42,860 bases of DNA, from positions 1 to 42,860 of the forward strand of contig JAKLKD010000132.1 in assembly GCA_023150845.1 (NCBI GenBank), in the 5' to 3' direction. Position 1 is the first letter of the stretch. Every line of letters begins with the position of its first letter. The position numbers were made by a program, and so were the translations under genes. Below are positions 25,784 to 34,296 of the stretch, piece by piece. The notes below the pieces were generated by a model. That model made no database searches. It was not told where the DNA came from and saw nothing but the letters and a program-made list of their open reading frames with translations. The DNA is from Myxococcota bacterium. GTDB taxonomy: Bacteria; Myxococcota_A; UBA796; CAJQPC01.

Positions 25784-26944
25784 TCAGCCCTGGCGGCGGT
25801 GCTCCAGCTCTCGCAGCGTGTCTTGGGCCGCCGCGGCCAGCTCACCGTCCCCTTTGGCGGCCTCATGGAGCATCGGCGTCACGGCGGCGGCGCGGGCGTG
25901 GAACCAGCCTGAGGCCGTCGTGCGCACCAGGGAGCCCCGGCGCATCGCGAGCATGAGCGCCACGGTCTCCGGGGCGTTGATGGGGCCCATCTGCTCGATG
26001 AACCACTCCTGCGCGTCGAGGGTAGCGAGCTTCTTGCGCCAGTCGCGGCCGTACTGCCGCAGCACCCGCAGGCCGCCCAAAAAGACCATGTGGGCGTCGG
26101 GCTCGACGACGCTCGCGACGCGGCCGATGCGGCGGCTGATGAGCTCGCTGTCATCGTGGATGTGGGTGTACCAGCGCGGGTCGCCGTCGGTGCTCTCGAT
26201 CGCGGCGCGGCCGCCGTTGAGCACGAGGTGTAAGGACCGGGCGTGGCTCGACTGGCGGTCGGACCAGGGCCGCGGGTCGGCGGCGGACAAGGCGCGCTCC
26301 AGCACGTTCCGCAGCCGGGGCTTGTAGTGCTGGGCCTGCTCCCGAGGCAGGCGGTCGAGGAGGTAACCGAGCTGGAAGGTGAACCACGAGGGCAAGGTCC
26401 AGCGCACCCAGAGCTGCTCGACGCTCATGTCCTCCAAAAGCTCGGTCATCGACTTCACGAGGCGCGTGGGGCCGAGCTGGGCCTCCAGGAGCATACAGAA
26501 GCTCTCGACGGACTGCTCCGACATGCCCGGCGTCGTGCGGGTCATGCGGGTCTCGACGAGGAGGTCCGCCTCGCGGTTGGAGATGGGATCCCGCCGCTCC
26601 AGGGCGCTGGCGACGGACTCGTGGAAGATGTCCTCGTCGAGCCCCCGGGTGAAGATGACCGGCTGGCCCCAGGCCCGGGCGAGGCGCACCGCGGTGGTGC
26701 GCTGCCAGCGCACCCGCCGCTTGAAGTAGAGCTGGCGCAGCACCCGGCGCACCGGCACCGGGGGGTGCTGGGGGTCGTCGTCATCGACGAGCAGGGCGAG
26801 GTGCGGCCAGCCCAAGGCCATGAGCGCGTCCTCGTCGGGCTCAAAACAGAACCCCGGGCGCACACGCTGCAAGCCGATCGCCTCTGACCACGGGTGGCCG
26901 CTAAGCAGGCTTTTGTGGGCGTCTCCACGGGTCGGCTGGGACAT
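25784..26944 (-). CDS. Hypothetical protein with possible HEAT-like repeats
   Basis: A 386-residue soluble, mostly helical protein not matching any family I know. The ATG at 26944 has AGGA five bases upstream; the frame is open to 27019, but the extra 25 residues lack a good start. The first 60 residues (HKSLLSGHPWSEAIGLQRVRPGFCFEPDED) may bind or dock. Residues about 90-130 are Arg-rich (RRVLRQLYFKRRVRWQRTTAVR). The C-terminal third (from about 300) shows helical pairs like HEAT or ARM repeats (TVALMLAMRRGSLVRTTASGW, AAAVTPMLHEAAKGDGELAA). It stands alone between two converging or tandem units. Confidence 0.75.
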   Translation of the reverse strand: MSQPTRGDAHKSLLSGHPWSEAIGLQRVRPGFCFEPDEDALMALGWPHLALLVDDDDPQHPPVPVRRVLRQLYFKRRVRWQRTTAVRLARAWGQPVIFTRGLDEDIFHESVASALERRDPISNREADLLVETRMTRTTPGMSEQSVESFCMLLEAQLGPTRLVKSMTELLEDMSVEQLWVRWTLPSWFTFQLGYLLDRLPREQAQHYKPRLRNVLERALSAADPRPWSDRQSSHARSLHLVLNGGRAAIESTDGDPRWYTHIHDDSELISRRIGRVASVVEPDAHMVFLGGLRVLRQYGRDWRKKLATLDAQEWFIEQMGPINAPETVALMLAMRRGSLVRTTASGWFHARAAAVTPMLHEAAKGDGELAAAAQDTLRELEHRRQG

Positions 26945-27050
26945 GATGATCCTGACGTGAGCGCGCTCAAGATACCAAGGACGGGCTCGCCGGTGGTCAA
27001 ACCGGCGAGAAAACACCATAAGTCGAGGAGTCTGGGCGATCGACCGGCCC

Positions 27051-27081
27051 GCCCGACGCGGCGGAGAGTTGCGCGTCGGGC
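27051..27081 (-). terminator. Hairpin after the first FG-GAP lipoprotein gene
   Basis: GCCCGACGCG (27051-27060) and CGCGTCGGGC (27072-27081) form a perfect 10-base-pair stem with an 11-base loop, just past the stop at 27094 on the minus strand. No clear T-run follows. The stretch 26945-27093 otherwise holds nothing I recognise. Confidence 0.5.
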
Positions 27082-27093
27082 AGGGAGACAGGC

Positions 27094-28998
27094 TCAGCTG
27101 CAGATGCGGTCGAGCCAGACGACGGTGTTGTTCTCTTCGTCACACTCGCTGTGGATCGAGCCGCCCGCGCCGTCATCATCGACGGTGAACAAGAAGCCGT
27201 TGACGCCGATGTCACCCGGCGCCAGCTCCAGCGCGAAGCCCTGAAGCGCCGTGCCCGCGGGGATCGCGTCCAAGGTGCCTGTCTTTACCAGGGTGATGGC
27301 CTCGCCGTCCACCTTGTAGAACGCCCAGGGCGTGCCCGCCTCGACGTCTACGGCGCCCTTGTTGGCGACCTGGAACGAGATCTTGATCGGCCCGTTGTTG
27401 CAGTCGGCGACGCAGAGGTCGTCGTAGCTCACGGTGAGGTCGGCGGCGGAGGGGTCGTCCACCGAGGGCCGGGCGCGGAAGACGTTGTACTTCTGCCAGG
27501 AGGCCTCGGGGGTGATGGGCACGGAGCCGTCGGGGTTGAGGTTGGTCACGGCGAAGTCGTGGGTGCCCCAGGTGGGCCCGGACTGCGGCCAGCCGTCGCC
27601 CGCGTGGCCGAAGACGGTGACGCCCTTCACGCCCGCGCCGCTGTAGACGTTCGACGCGATGACGATCTCCGCGGAGCCGTCCTGGTCCACGTCGGCGATG
27701 ACGGGGTACTCCCAGACCGTCCCCGAGGAGTGCGTGTAGTTCTCGTACAGCACGGCCCCGGTGGCGCCGTCGTACATACGCAGGGCGTCCTCGTCGGCGA
27801 AGAGCACCTCGTAGGCGCCGTCGCCGTCCATGTCGTAGCCCGAGCAGCCCGCGAGGCCGGAGCTGTCCTGCATCGGCATCTGCCAGACCTTCGTGCCGTC
27901 GATCTTCCACAAGGAGATGGTGGTGTTCGCGGGGATGGCGATCTCGATCTCGCCGTCACCGTCGAAGTCCGCGACCGAGGGCGGGCCGGGGTTGGAGCCG
28001 GGGATGACCGTCGACCGGATGAGGGAGCCGTCGTCGTCGTGTAAATAGAGCTGGCTGCCCGAGACGAAGAAGACCTCGCCGCCCGGGTCGCCGTCGACGT
28101 CGGCCACGGCGGAGAAGTTGCCCGCGCCGGTGCCGCTGTTGGACCACAACAAGGAGCCCGTGGCGCTGAACACCCGGTTGCCGAGGATGATCTCTTGTTT
28201 GCCGTCCTGGTCGAGGTCGGCGGCGATGGGCGTGCGCCAGGAGTTCGTGATGCCGGTGAGGGTCGCGACGGTGGAGCCGTCCTCGCCGTTGACCACGCCG
28301 ATGTCGCCGATGACCTCGGGCTTGCCATCCGCGTCGAGGTCGGCGACGGTGGGTTGGGGGTACGACATGACGCCGAAGGTCGCGGACTTCCACTCGGCGA
28401 CGCCGGAGCTGTTCACCGCGGCGATCTGGTTGGCGGTGGTGAAGGCGACGATCTCGGGCTCCCCGTCGGCGTCGACGTCGGCGATGGTGACGCCGCCTTG
28501 GCCGTTGTAGCCGGTGACCTCAAAGATCTCGGAGCCGTCCGCGCCGCTCAGCGCGACGAGGGTGTTGCCCATCCAGGTCGTGAAGACGATGTCGGGGGTG
28601 TCGTTCTCATCGACGCGGCCGTCGCCGTTGTCGTCGGTGAGGTTGCCGACGGCGGGCATGACGATGGCGCCGCTGCCGCCGGAGGTGTAGGACATCTCGA
28701 TGGTGAGGTTGAAGGGGTCGGTCACCGTGCCCGAGGTGCCGCTGCCTTCACACTCCTCGGTGATCTCGACGGTGCCCGGATCGGCGAGCTTGATGTCGCA
28801 GTCCTCGGGATCGACGACCTCAACCTCGGTGTCTTCGGGCGGCTCGCTGTCTTCACAGTCGGGGATCTGGGGCGGGCAGTCGGGCTCACCCGTCTCCTCC
28901 AGGGGCTCGCCGGGATCCTCCTCATCGGGCTTGATCTCGTAGTCCGAGCAGGCGAAGAGGAAGCAGGGCAGCAGGAGTGCGAGGGGCGAGCGCATCAT
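27094..28998 (-). CDS. FG-GAP/VCBS-repeat lipoprotein with C-terminal CARDB-like domain
   Basis: A 634-residue exported lipoprotein. The signal MMRSPLALLLPCFLFAC ends in lipobox LFAC with C17; an acidic and Pro-rich linker follows (residues 20-75). Residues about 110-520 hold several FG-GAP/VCBS repeats forming a beta-propeller, each with calcium-type Asp loops such as VGNLTDDNGDGRVDENDTPD, IADVDADGEPEIV, VADLDADGKPEVI, VADVDGDPGGEVFFV and VADFDGDGEIEIAI. The end (about 540-634) is a CARDB-like beta-sandwich ending IHSECDEENNTVVWLDRIC. Cysteines in the last part are likely paired. It is probably a surface adhesin- or integrin-like protein. The next gene upstream on this strand encodes a close paralog. 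GGAG precedes the ATG at 28998 by 5 bases. Confidence 0.9.
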   Translation of the reverse strand: MMRSPLALLLPCFLFACSDYEIKPDEEDPGEPLEETGEPDCPPQIPDCEDSEPPEDTEVEVVDPEDCDIKLADPGTVEITEECEGSGTSGTVTDPFNLTIEMSYTSGGSGAIVMPAVGNLTDDNGDGRVDENDTPDIVFTTWMGNTLVALSGADGSEIFEVTGYNGQGGVTIADVDADGEPEIVAFTTANQIAAVNSSGVAEWKSATFGVMSYPQPTVADLDADGKPEVIGDIGVVNGEDGSTVATLTGITNSWRTPIAADLDQDGKQEIILGNRVFSATGSLLWSNSGTGAGNFSAVADVDGDPGGEVFFVSGSQLYLHDDDGSLIRSTVIPGSNPGPPSVADFDGDGEIEIAIPANTTISLWKIDGTKVWQMPMQDSSGLAGCSGYDMDGDGAYEVLFADEDALRMYDGATGAVLYENYTHSSGTVWEYPVIADVDQDGSAEIVIASNVYSGAGVKGVTVFGHAGDGWPQSGPTWGTHDFAVTNLNPDGSVPITPEASWQKYNVFRARPSVDDPSAADLTVSYDDLCVADCNNGPIKISFQVANKGAVDVEAGTPWAFYKVDGEAITLVKTGTLDAIPAGTALQGFALELAPGDIGVNGFLFTVDDDGAGGSIHSECDEENNTVVWLDRICS

Positions 28999-29090
28999 GG
29001 TGTCTCCGAGGGTGCCGACAGGGTAGCCAATCCTTCGGGCGGTGTGTGCGATTTTGCGCGTCGGCGCGGACGTTTCACGGCCGTTTGGGC

Positions 29091-30965
29091 TTACTGGCAG
29101 AGGGGATCAACCCAGGCCGCGGTGTTGTTGGTCTCATCACACTCGTCGTGCCGGGAGAAGCCGGCGCCGTCGTCGTCGACGACGAAGAGCAGGCCGCTCG
29201 TGCCCAGGTCGTCCGGGGAGAGCTCGATGGCGAAGCCTTCCGCCGCCACCCCGGCGGGCAAGGCGTCGAGGCTGCCCGTGCCCAAGAGGGTCTGCAGCTC
29301 ACCATCGACCCGGTAGAGCGACCAGAGCGTGCCCGCGGGGAGGTCTACGGCGCCTTGGTTGCTGACCTGCACGGCGAGCTTGATCGGGCCGTTGTCGCAG
29401 TCGGCGACGCAGAGGTCGTCGATGCGGGCGATGAGGTCGGGCGCGGCGGGGTCGTCCACCGAGGGCCGGGCGCGGAAGACGTTGTGCGTCGTCCAGGGGG
29501 CGTCGGGCCGGGCCGGGACCGTGCCATCGGGGTTGAGGTTGCTCACGGCGAAGTCGTGGGTGCCCCAGGTGGGCCCGGAGCGTGGCCAGCCGTCCCCGGC
29601 GTGGCCGACGACCTTCACGTTGATGAGCGCCGCGTTGGAGACGAGCACGATCTCCGCCGAGCCGTCGAGGTCTACGTCGGCGATGACCGGGTACTCCCAA
29701 TACGTCATGGAGGAGTGGCTGTAGTTCTCATAGAGGGTCGCCCCGGTGGCGCCGTCGAGGATACGCAGGGCCACCTCGTCGGCGATGATCACCTCGTAGG
29801 CGCCGTCTCCGTCGAGGTCATAGCCGGAGCAGCCCGCCGAGCCTGAGGCGTCCTGCATCGGCACGTCCCAGAGGTTCGTGAGCTTGTGGTTGAAAGCCGC
29901 CAGCGTGGTGCCTACGGGCACGACGAGCTCGACCTCCCCGTCGCCGTCAAAGTCCGCGACGCAGGGCGGGCCGGGGTTGGGCTCCTCGCCGGGGAGGCTC
30001 GCCCGCTTGAGCTGGGTGCCGTCCTCGTCGTAGAGGTAGACCTGGTTCTTGGAGACGATGTACACCTCGCCGCCGGGGTCGCCGTCGACGTCCGCGACCG
30101 CGGCGAAGGTGCCCATGCCCGTCGCGCCCGTGGTCCAGAGGAGGGCGCCGTTGGCGTCAAAGACGTGCTCGCCGAGGAGGATCTCCTGCTGGCCGTCTTG
30201 GTCAAGATCGGCGGCGACGGGGGTGCGGTGGCGCGTCGTGACGTTGCCGAGGGTGGCGGCGAGGGAGCCGTCCTCGCCGTTGAGCACCGCCAGGTCGGCG
30301 ATGACCTCGGGGAGGCCGTCCCCGTCGAGGTCGGCGACGGTGAGCTGGGGGAAGGTCGGGAGGCCGAGCGCCGGGGAGGTCCACTCGATGGTCCCGGCGC
30401 CGTCCACGGCGATGACCCGGCCCTTGTTGTTGACGGTGACGACCTCGGACACGCCGTCGGCGTCGACGTCGGCGATGGCGACGCCCGCGTCCCCAGCGGC
30501 CCCGGGGAGCTCAAAGAGGAGCGCGCCGTCGTCCCCGGAGATGGCCACGAGGGTGTTTGAGTAGAGGGTGGTGAAGGCGATGTCGGGCACGTCGAGGACG
30601 TCGATCGTGCCGTCGCCGTTGTCGTCGCTGAGGTTCCCCACGACGGGCGTGACGCTTGAGCCGCTGCTCCCGGCGTTGTAGCTCAGCTCAACCGTGAGGT
30701 TGAAGGGATCGGCGACGGGGCCGCCGGTGCTCTCGCAGGCCCCGTTGACGGCGACCGTGCCCGCCGGGGAGACCTTGACCTCACAGTCCTCGGGGTCAAC
30801 CACGACGATCTCGCTGTCGTCGCTGTCGTCGGCGCCGCCGGAGTCCGCGGCGGCGGCGGTCTCCTCAAGGGGCACGCCGGGGTCATCTTTCTCGGGGTTG
30901 AGTCGGTAATCCGAGCAGGCGAGGAGCGAGAAGACGCTCAGCCACGGCAATTGGGCGCGGTTCAT
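29091..30965 (-). CDS. FG-GAP/VCBS-repeat lipoprotein, paralog of its neighbour
   Basis: A 624-residue paralog of the gene at 27094-28998 with the same order of parts: signal peptide with lipobox LLAC (C17), acidic linker (ADSGGADDSDDSEIVVVDPEDCE), FG-GAP/VCBS beta-propeller (VGNLSDDNGDGTIDVLDVPD, IADVDADGVSEVV, VADLDGDGLPEVI, VADVDGDPGGEVYIV, VADFDGDGEVELVV) and a CARDB-like C-terminal domain ending CDETNNTAAWVDPLCQ. GGAG stands six bases before the ATG at 30965. The tandem arrangement, similar length and a 37-base identical DNA stretch (29543-29579 against 27546-27582) show a duplication, followed by divergence mainly in the linker and loops. The gap of 92 bases between the pair holds no terminator I recognise, so they may be one operon. 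Confidence 0.9.
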   Translation of the reverse strand: MNRAQLPWLSVFSLLACSDYRLNPEKDDPGVPLEETAAAADSGGADDSDDSEIVVVDPEDCEVKVSPAGTVAVNGACESTGGPVADPFNLTVELSYNAGSSGSSVTPVVGNLSDDNGDGTIDVLDVPDIAFTTLYSNTLVAISGDDGALLFELPGAAGDAGVAIADVDADGVSEVVTVNNKGRVIAVDGAGTIEWTSPALGLPTFPQLTVADLDGDGLPEVIADLAVLNGEDGSLAATLGNVTTRHRTPVAADLDQDGQQEILLGEHVFDANGALLWTTGATGMGTFAAVADVDGDPGGEVYIVSKNQVYLYDEDGTQLKRASLPGEEPNPGPPCVADFDGDGEVELVVPVGTTLAAFNHKLTNLWDVPMQDASGSAGCSGYDLDGDGAYEVIIADEVALRILDGATGATLYENYSHSSMTYWEYPVIADVDLDGSAEIVLVSNAALINVKVVGHAGDGWPRSGPTWGTHDFAVSNLNPDGTVPARPDAPWTTHNVFRARPSVDDPAAPDLIARIDDLCVADCDNGPIKLAVQVSNQGAVDLPAGTLWSLYRVDGELQTLLGTGSLDALPAGVAAEGFAIELSPDDLGTSGLLFVVDDDGAGFSRHDECDETNNTAAWVDPLCQ

Positions 30966-31041
30966 GGAGCACTCCGATGCTCCACCTAAGGTAGCTGAGA
31001 CTTTGACGCTGCTCTACTCTCCAGCTTAGAGCGAGGTGTTG

Positions 31042-31050
31042 AGGAGGTGA
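31042..31050 (+). promoter_or_regulatory. Perfect ribosome-binding site of the broken bestrophin gene
   Basis: AGGAGGTGA at 31042-31050 is a full match to the anti-Shine-Dalgarno sequence and stands three bases before the ATG at 31054. The intact site suggests the gene was recently functional. Confidence 0.75.
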
Positions 31051-31053
31051 ACG

Positions 31054-31935
31054 ATGATCACGGGCAGCCGCGGCTCCATCTGGGCGATCTTGGGCTGGCA
31101 GTACAAGAGCGCCGTTTATTACGTCGCCGCCGGGGCTTTGGCCTGGGCGCTGCACAGCCACCACAGCCCGCTCTGGCACCTCCCGAGCTTGCCCCTCGCC
31201 GTGATCGGCGGCGCGTTGGGCATCTTCGTGAGCTTCCGCACCAACACGGCCTACGCGCGGTAGTGGGAGGGACGCCAGCTCTGGGGGAGGATGGTGAACA
31301 GCTCTCGGCAGCTCGCCCTGCAGCTCGCGGCGAACCTCCAGATGGAGGATGAGGGCGCGCGGAAGCAGGCCTTGACCCGGCTCTTGTACCGCCACGCCGC
31401 CTACGTACACGCCCTGCGCGCGACTCTGCGGGAGCAGCCAGCCGTGGAGGATGAGGAGCTGCGGGCGCTCCTCTCCGCCGAGGAGCTCGACGGCCTCAAG
31501 GGCGTGTGGAACGTGCCCTTCGCGCTCCTGCGCGCCCAGGCCCTCGACGTGGCCGCGCTGCGGCGCGCCGGGGCTCTGGACGGCCTGCAGCACCACAGCG
31601 TTGACGTGACCTTCGCCTCTCTGCTCGACATCCAAGGCGGCTGCGAGCGCATCAAGGGCACGCCGATCCCCCGGGGCTATGGCTACGCCGCGGAGCTGCT
31701 CGTGCAGATCTACGCGGTGATGCTGCCCTTTGGGCTCGTCGCCGAGCTGGGGCCGATGATCATCCTCTTGAACCTCGTCGTGTGTATGGCCTTCAACCTC
31801 ATCAGCGAGGTCGGCCGGGTGCTGGAGGATCCCTTCACGATGTTCTACAACGGCCTGCCGCTCATGCGGCAGACCCTGGGCGAGGCCGAGCTGCCGCCGC
31901 TGCGGAAGCCCGCGGCGAACAGCGTCTTGATGTAG
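31054..31935 (+). pseudogene. Bestrophin-family (RFP-TM) chloride channel gene with one in-frame amber stop
   Basis: The frame from 31054 to 31935 (294 codons) reads as one bestrophin-like protein: ITGSRGSIWAILGWQYKSAV, then membrane helices, then SFRTNTAYAR, TAG at 31261-31263, WEGRQLWGRMVNSSRQLA, and the usual C-terminal part (LDIQGGCERIKGTPIPRGYG, EDPFTMFYNGLPLM). The conserved family sequence is AYxRWWEGRxLWG, so the TAG occupies exactly the place of the first of two Trp codons; TGG to TAG is a single change. Both halves are in the same frame with no other defect. It is either a fresh pseudogene, a sequencing error, or a case of amber read-through. Prokaryotic members are pentameric anion or cation channels in the inner membrane. 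A restart at ATG 31291 would lack the first pore helices. Confidence 0.85.
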
Positions 31936-32008
31936 GTCAGGGCCGCGGGTTGCGGTCGGGGAGAAGAGCGGCCATCCTGGCTGAAGACCCCTTCCTGGAG
32001 CGAAAAAG

Positions 32009-32863
32009 ATGACCCTCCTCCCAGCGCTCGCGCTGCTCGCCGCCTCGGGCGACGCCCGCGCCTGTGACCCGATGCCTGCGCACATCCAGAAGGTGATGCC
32101 CGCCGACGACCAGCGCGACGTGCCCGCGTCGAGCGCGATCATCATGCGCCTCCCGCTGCTCGGCGAGGCCCAGGAGGTCGGGCTCAGCTACACCGCCGAC
32201 GGCGCTGAGGTCACCCTAGAGAGCACCATCATCCATTTCGCGCCGACGTCCACCGACCAGGTCTTCCGCGACGGCGGCCTGCTCATCGCCCGGCCCACGA
32301 GCGCGGTGTCCGCCGGGGCGGGCATCCTCACTGTCACGGGCGTGACCGACCCGACGGACTGGGACGAAGAGACCGTGCTCATCTGGACCTTGGTGGGCAC
32401 CGACCCGCAGAAGGTCAGCAGCGCGGGCGCCGCGACGGCCACCTTGGGCCCGGCCTTTGAGGAGGATCAGGCCACCTGCGGCGTCGAGCGGGGCCGCCTG
32501 CTGTCGGTCAACCTCACCGGCTACAACGCCGAGGCCGCCGTCGCCGCGGTGCTCGTGCGCACGAACGACGGCGTAGACACGCCGCTCACCGCCGACCTCA
32601 CCGGCGGCAGCGCGAGCCTCACCCTCATCGGCCTCGTCGAGCAAGATGAGCTCCAGACCTGCTGGCGTGTAGACGTCTACGGCCAGGACGGCGGCGTGGC
32701 CTCCACTGAAGAGACCTGCACCGACGCCACGACGGACACCGGCGGCGACACGGGCGGCGGCGACGACAAGGACGACGGCGGCTGCTCCTCGGCCCCCCGC
32801 GGCCTCGGCGCAGCCTGGCTCCTCGGCCTCGCCGCCTTGGTCTCCCGGCGCCGCGCCCGCTGA
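32009..32863 (+). CDS. Secreted protein with MYXO-CTERM-like sorting tail
   Basis: A 284-residue surface protein. A signal peptide (MTLLPALALLAASGDARA) is followed by a mature part starting CDPMPAHIQKVMPADD. Residues 20-235 are beta-rich, without a known domain, and resemble an Ig-like bacterial fold (VPASSAIIMRLP, TADGAEVTLESTIIHFAP, GAGILTVTGVTDP); cysteines near 155, 215 and 233 may pair. A Thr/Asp/Gly linker (TDTGGDTGGGDDKDDGG) leads to the tail CSSAPRGLGAAWLLGLAALVSRRRAR: Cys, hydrophobic helix and Arg cluster, the tripartite pattern of MYXO-CTERM sorting signals, which direct proteins to the outer surface after cleavage near the Cys. GGAG lies 12 bases upstream of the ATG. Its stop codon lies in an inverted repeat shared with the converging MATE gene. 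Confidence 0.85.
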   Translation: MTLLPALALLAASGDARACDPMPAHIQKVMPADDQRDVPASSAIIMRLPLLGEAQEVGLSYTADGAEVTLESTIIHFAPTSTDQVFRDGGLLIARPTSAVSAGAGILTVTGVTDPTDWDEETVLIWTLVGTDPQKVSSAGAATATLGPAFEEDQATCGVERGRLLSVNLTGYNAEAAVAAVLVRTNDGVDTPLTADLTGGSASLTLIGLVEQDELQTCWRVDVYGQDGGVASTEETCTDATTDTGGDTGGGDDKDDGGCSSAPRGLGAAWLLGLAALVSRRRAR

Positions 32864-32874
32864 GCGGCTCAGCG
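32858..32874. terminator. Inverted repeat holding the stop codons of two converging genes
   Basis: CGCTGAG (32858-32864) and CTCAGCG (32868-32874) are perfect 7-base arms around CGG. The TGA of the plus-strand gene (32861-32863) and the TGA of the minus-strand gene (32871-32869) occupy matching places in the two arms. It may serve as a bidirectional terminator. Confidence 0.5.
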
Positions 32875-34200
32875 CAGCTCCAAGCTCCGCCAGTCGCCTC
32901 GCCGCACCACCCACCACTTGAGCAGGGTCTTGAGCACGGAGGTGAGGTTGATCGCCCACCACACCCCCATCGAGCCCAGGCCGAGGGGGAAGGCGAACAG
33001 CCAGGCCAAGGGGACCCGCAAGAGGTTCAGGGGCGCGGAGAGCCAGAAGACCTGGCGCGTCGCCCCTGCGCCGGAGAGCGCGCCCTCGTAGAGCGCCTCA
33101 TACGCCACGAAGAGCTGGGTGAAGGCCAAGGCCGTCGCGTACAGCGTCGCCTCGTAGCGCACCTCGGGATCGAGGCTGAACGCCGCGGCGATGCGCTCGC
33201 CGCCCAGCCAGAACACCACGGCGGCGGTGACGCCGAGCCCGGCGGTGATCGGCGAGGCGAGCTTCAGGGCGCGCTCGGCGAGATCAGGGCGGCCCGCGCC
33301 CAAGGACCGCCCGACGATGGACGCCACGGCGATGGAGAGCCCGTGGAAGGTGGGCCAGGTCACGCCCTCCAAGGCCGAGAAGCCGATGCCCAAGGCCGCG
33401 TTCACCGCCGGTCCCAGGGGCGAGATGCTCGTGCGCAGCATCAGCCAGTACACCGCGGCGTAAAACAGCGTGCCCAAGGCCAAGGGCGCGCCCAGGCGCA
33501 GGATCGGGGCGACGGCGGGCCCGAGGCGGACGTGTTTGACGGTGAGCCCGGTGCGCGCGGCGAGGAGCCAGAGCCCAAGCCCGGCGGCGACGGCGCGGCT
33601 GAGGTTTGAGGCGATGGCGGCCCCGGCGATGCCCCAGCCGAGGCCCGGCAGCCCGAAGGCCTCGTCAAAGATGAAGAGCGGCGTGAGCAAGATGTTGCCG
33701 CCTAAGCTCAACACCTGGAGCGACATCGGCCGCCGGGAGTCCCCCATCGACAAGAACGCCGAGTCGATGAGGGGCGTGAAGGCGTAGGGCAAAAACGTCG
33801 CGCAGAGGGCCGTCCAGTAGGTGACGAACTCTCGGGCGGTGGCGCCGCTGAGGCCGATGCTTCGGGCGAAGAGCTCCGCCCCGGCCACACCGACCACGGC
33901 GACGACCAAGGCGGCGATCAAGGTGGTCGCCATCGCCGCGCCGAGGAGCTCCCGGCGGCGCTCCTCGTCCCCGGCGCCCGTCGCCCGGGCGATGAGCGGC
34001 GCGGCGCCCAAGGCGGGCAGCTCAAAGAGCGTGAAGAAGCCGATCACCACGAACACCGAGGCGCCCACGGCGGCCTGGGCGGCGGTGGAGAGCCCCTGAA
34101 CCCAGTACTGATCGACGCTCCGGAAGGCGTAGGTGAGCACCGTGAGCGCCACGCTGGGCACGGCGAGGCGGATGAGGTCGGTGCGGGTCAGCTCAGTCAT
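32869..34200 (-). CDS. MATE-family multidrug efflux transporter
   Basis: A 443-residue MatE-type antiporter with about twelve membrane helices in two homologous halves. It begins MTELTRTDLIRLAVPSVAL, with the typical first-helix phrase FRSVDQYWVQGLSTAAQAAVGAS, PLIARATGAGDEERRRELL as the first inter-helix loop, and GLSIAVASIVGRSLGAGRPDLAERAL as its counterpart in the second half. It exports cationic compounds in exchange for sodium or protons. The frame is open upstream to 34743, but that part is the antisense of the OPT gene; the ATG at 34200 suits the family start, though no good ribosome-binding site precedes it. It is divergent from the OPT gene across 96 bases. Confidence 0.93.
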   Translation of the reverse strand: MTELTRTDLIRLAVPSVALTVLTYAFRSVDQYWVQGLSTAAQAAVGASVFVVIGFFTLFELPALGAAPLIARATGAGDEERRRELLGAAMATTLIAALVVAVVGVAGAELFARSIGLSGATAREFVTYWTALCATFLPYAFTPLIDSAFLSMGDSRRPMSLQVLSLGGNILLTPLFIFDEAFGLPGLGWGIAGAAIASNLSRAVAAGLGLWLLAARTGLTVKHVRLGPAVAPILRLGAPLALGTLFYAAVYWLMLRTSISPLGPAVNAALGIGFSALEGVTWPTFHGLSIAVASIVGRSLGAGRPDLAERALKLASPITAGLGVTAAVVFWLGGERIAAAFSLDPEVRYEATLYATALAFTQLFVAYEALYEGALSGAGATRQVFWLSAPLNLLRVPLAWLFAFPLGLGSMGVWWAINLTSVLKTLLKWWVVRRGDWRSLELR

Positions 34201-34296
34201 AGGCGCGCGGAGCGTAACGCCGTCCTGAGACCGGGGCTGGCGTTCTGCGCGAGAGGGCGGTATCCTCGCGCGGCGAACCCGCGAAGGAGCCTGTGA

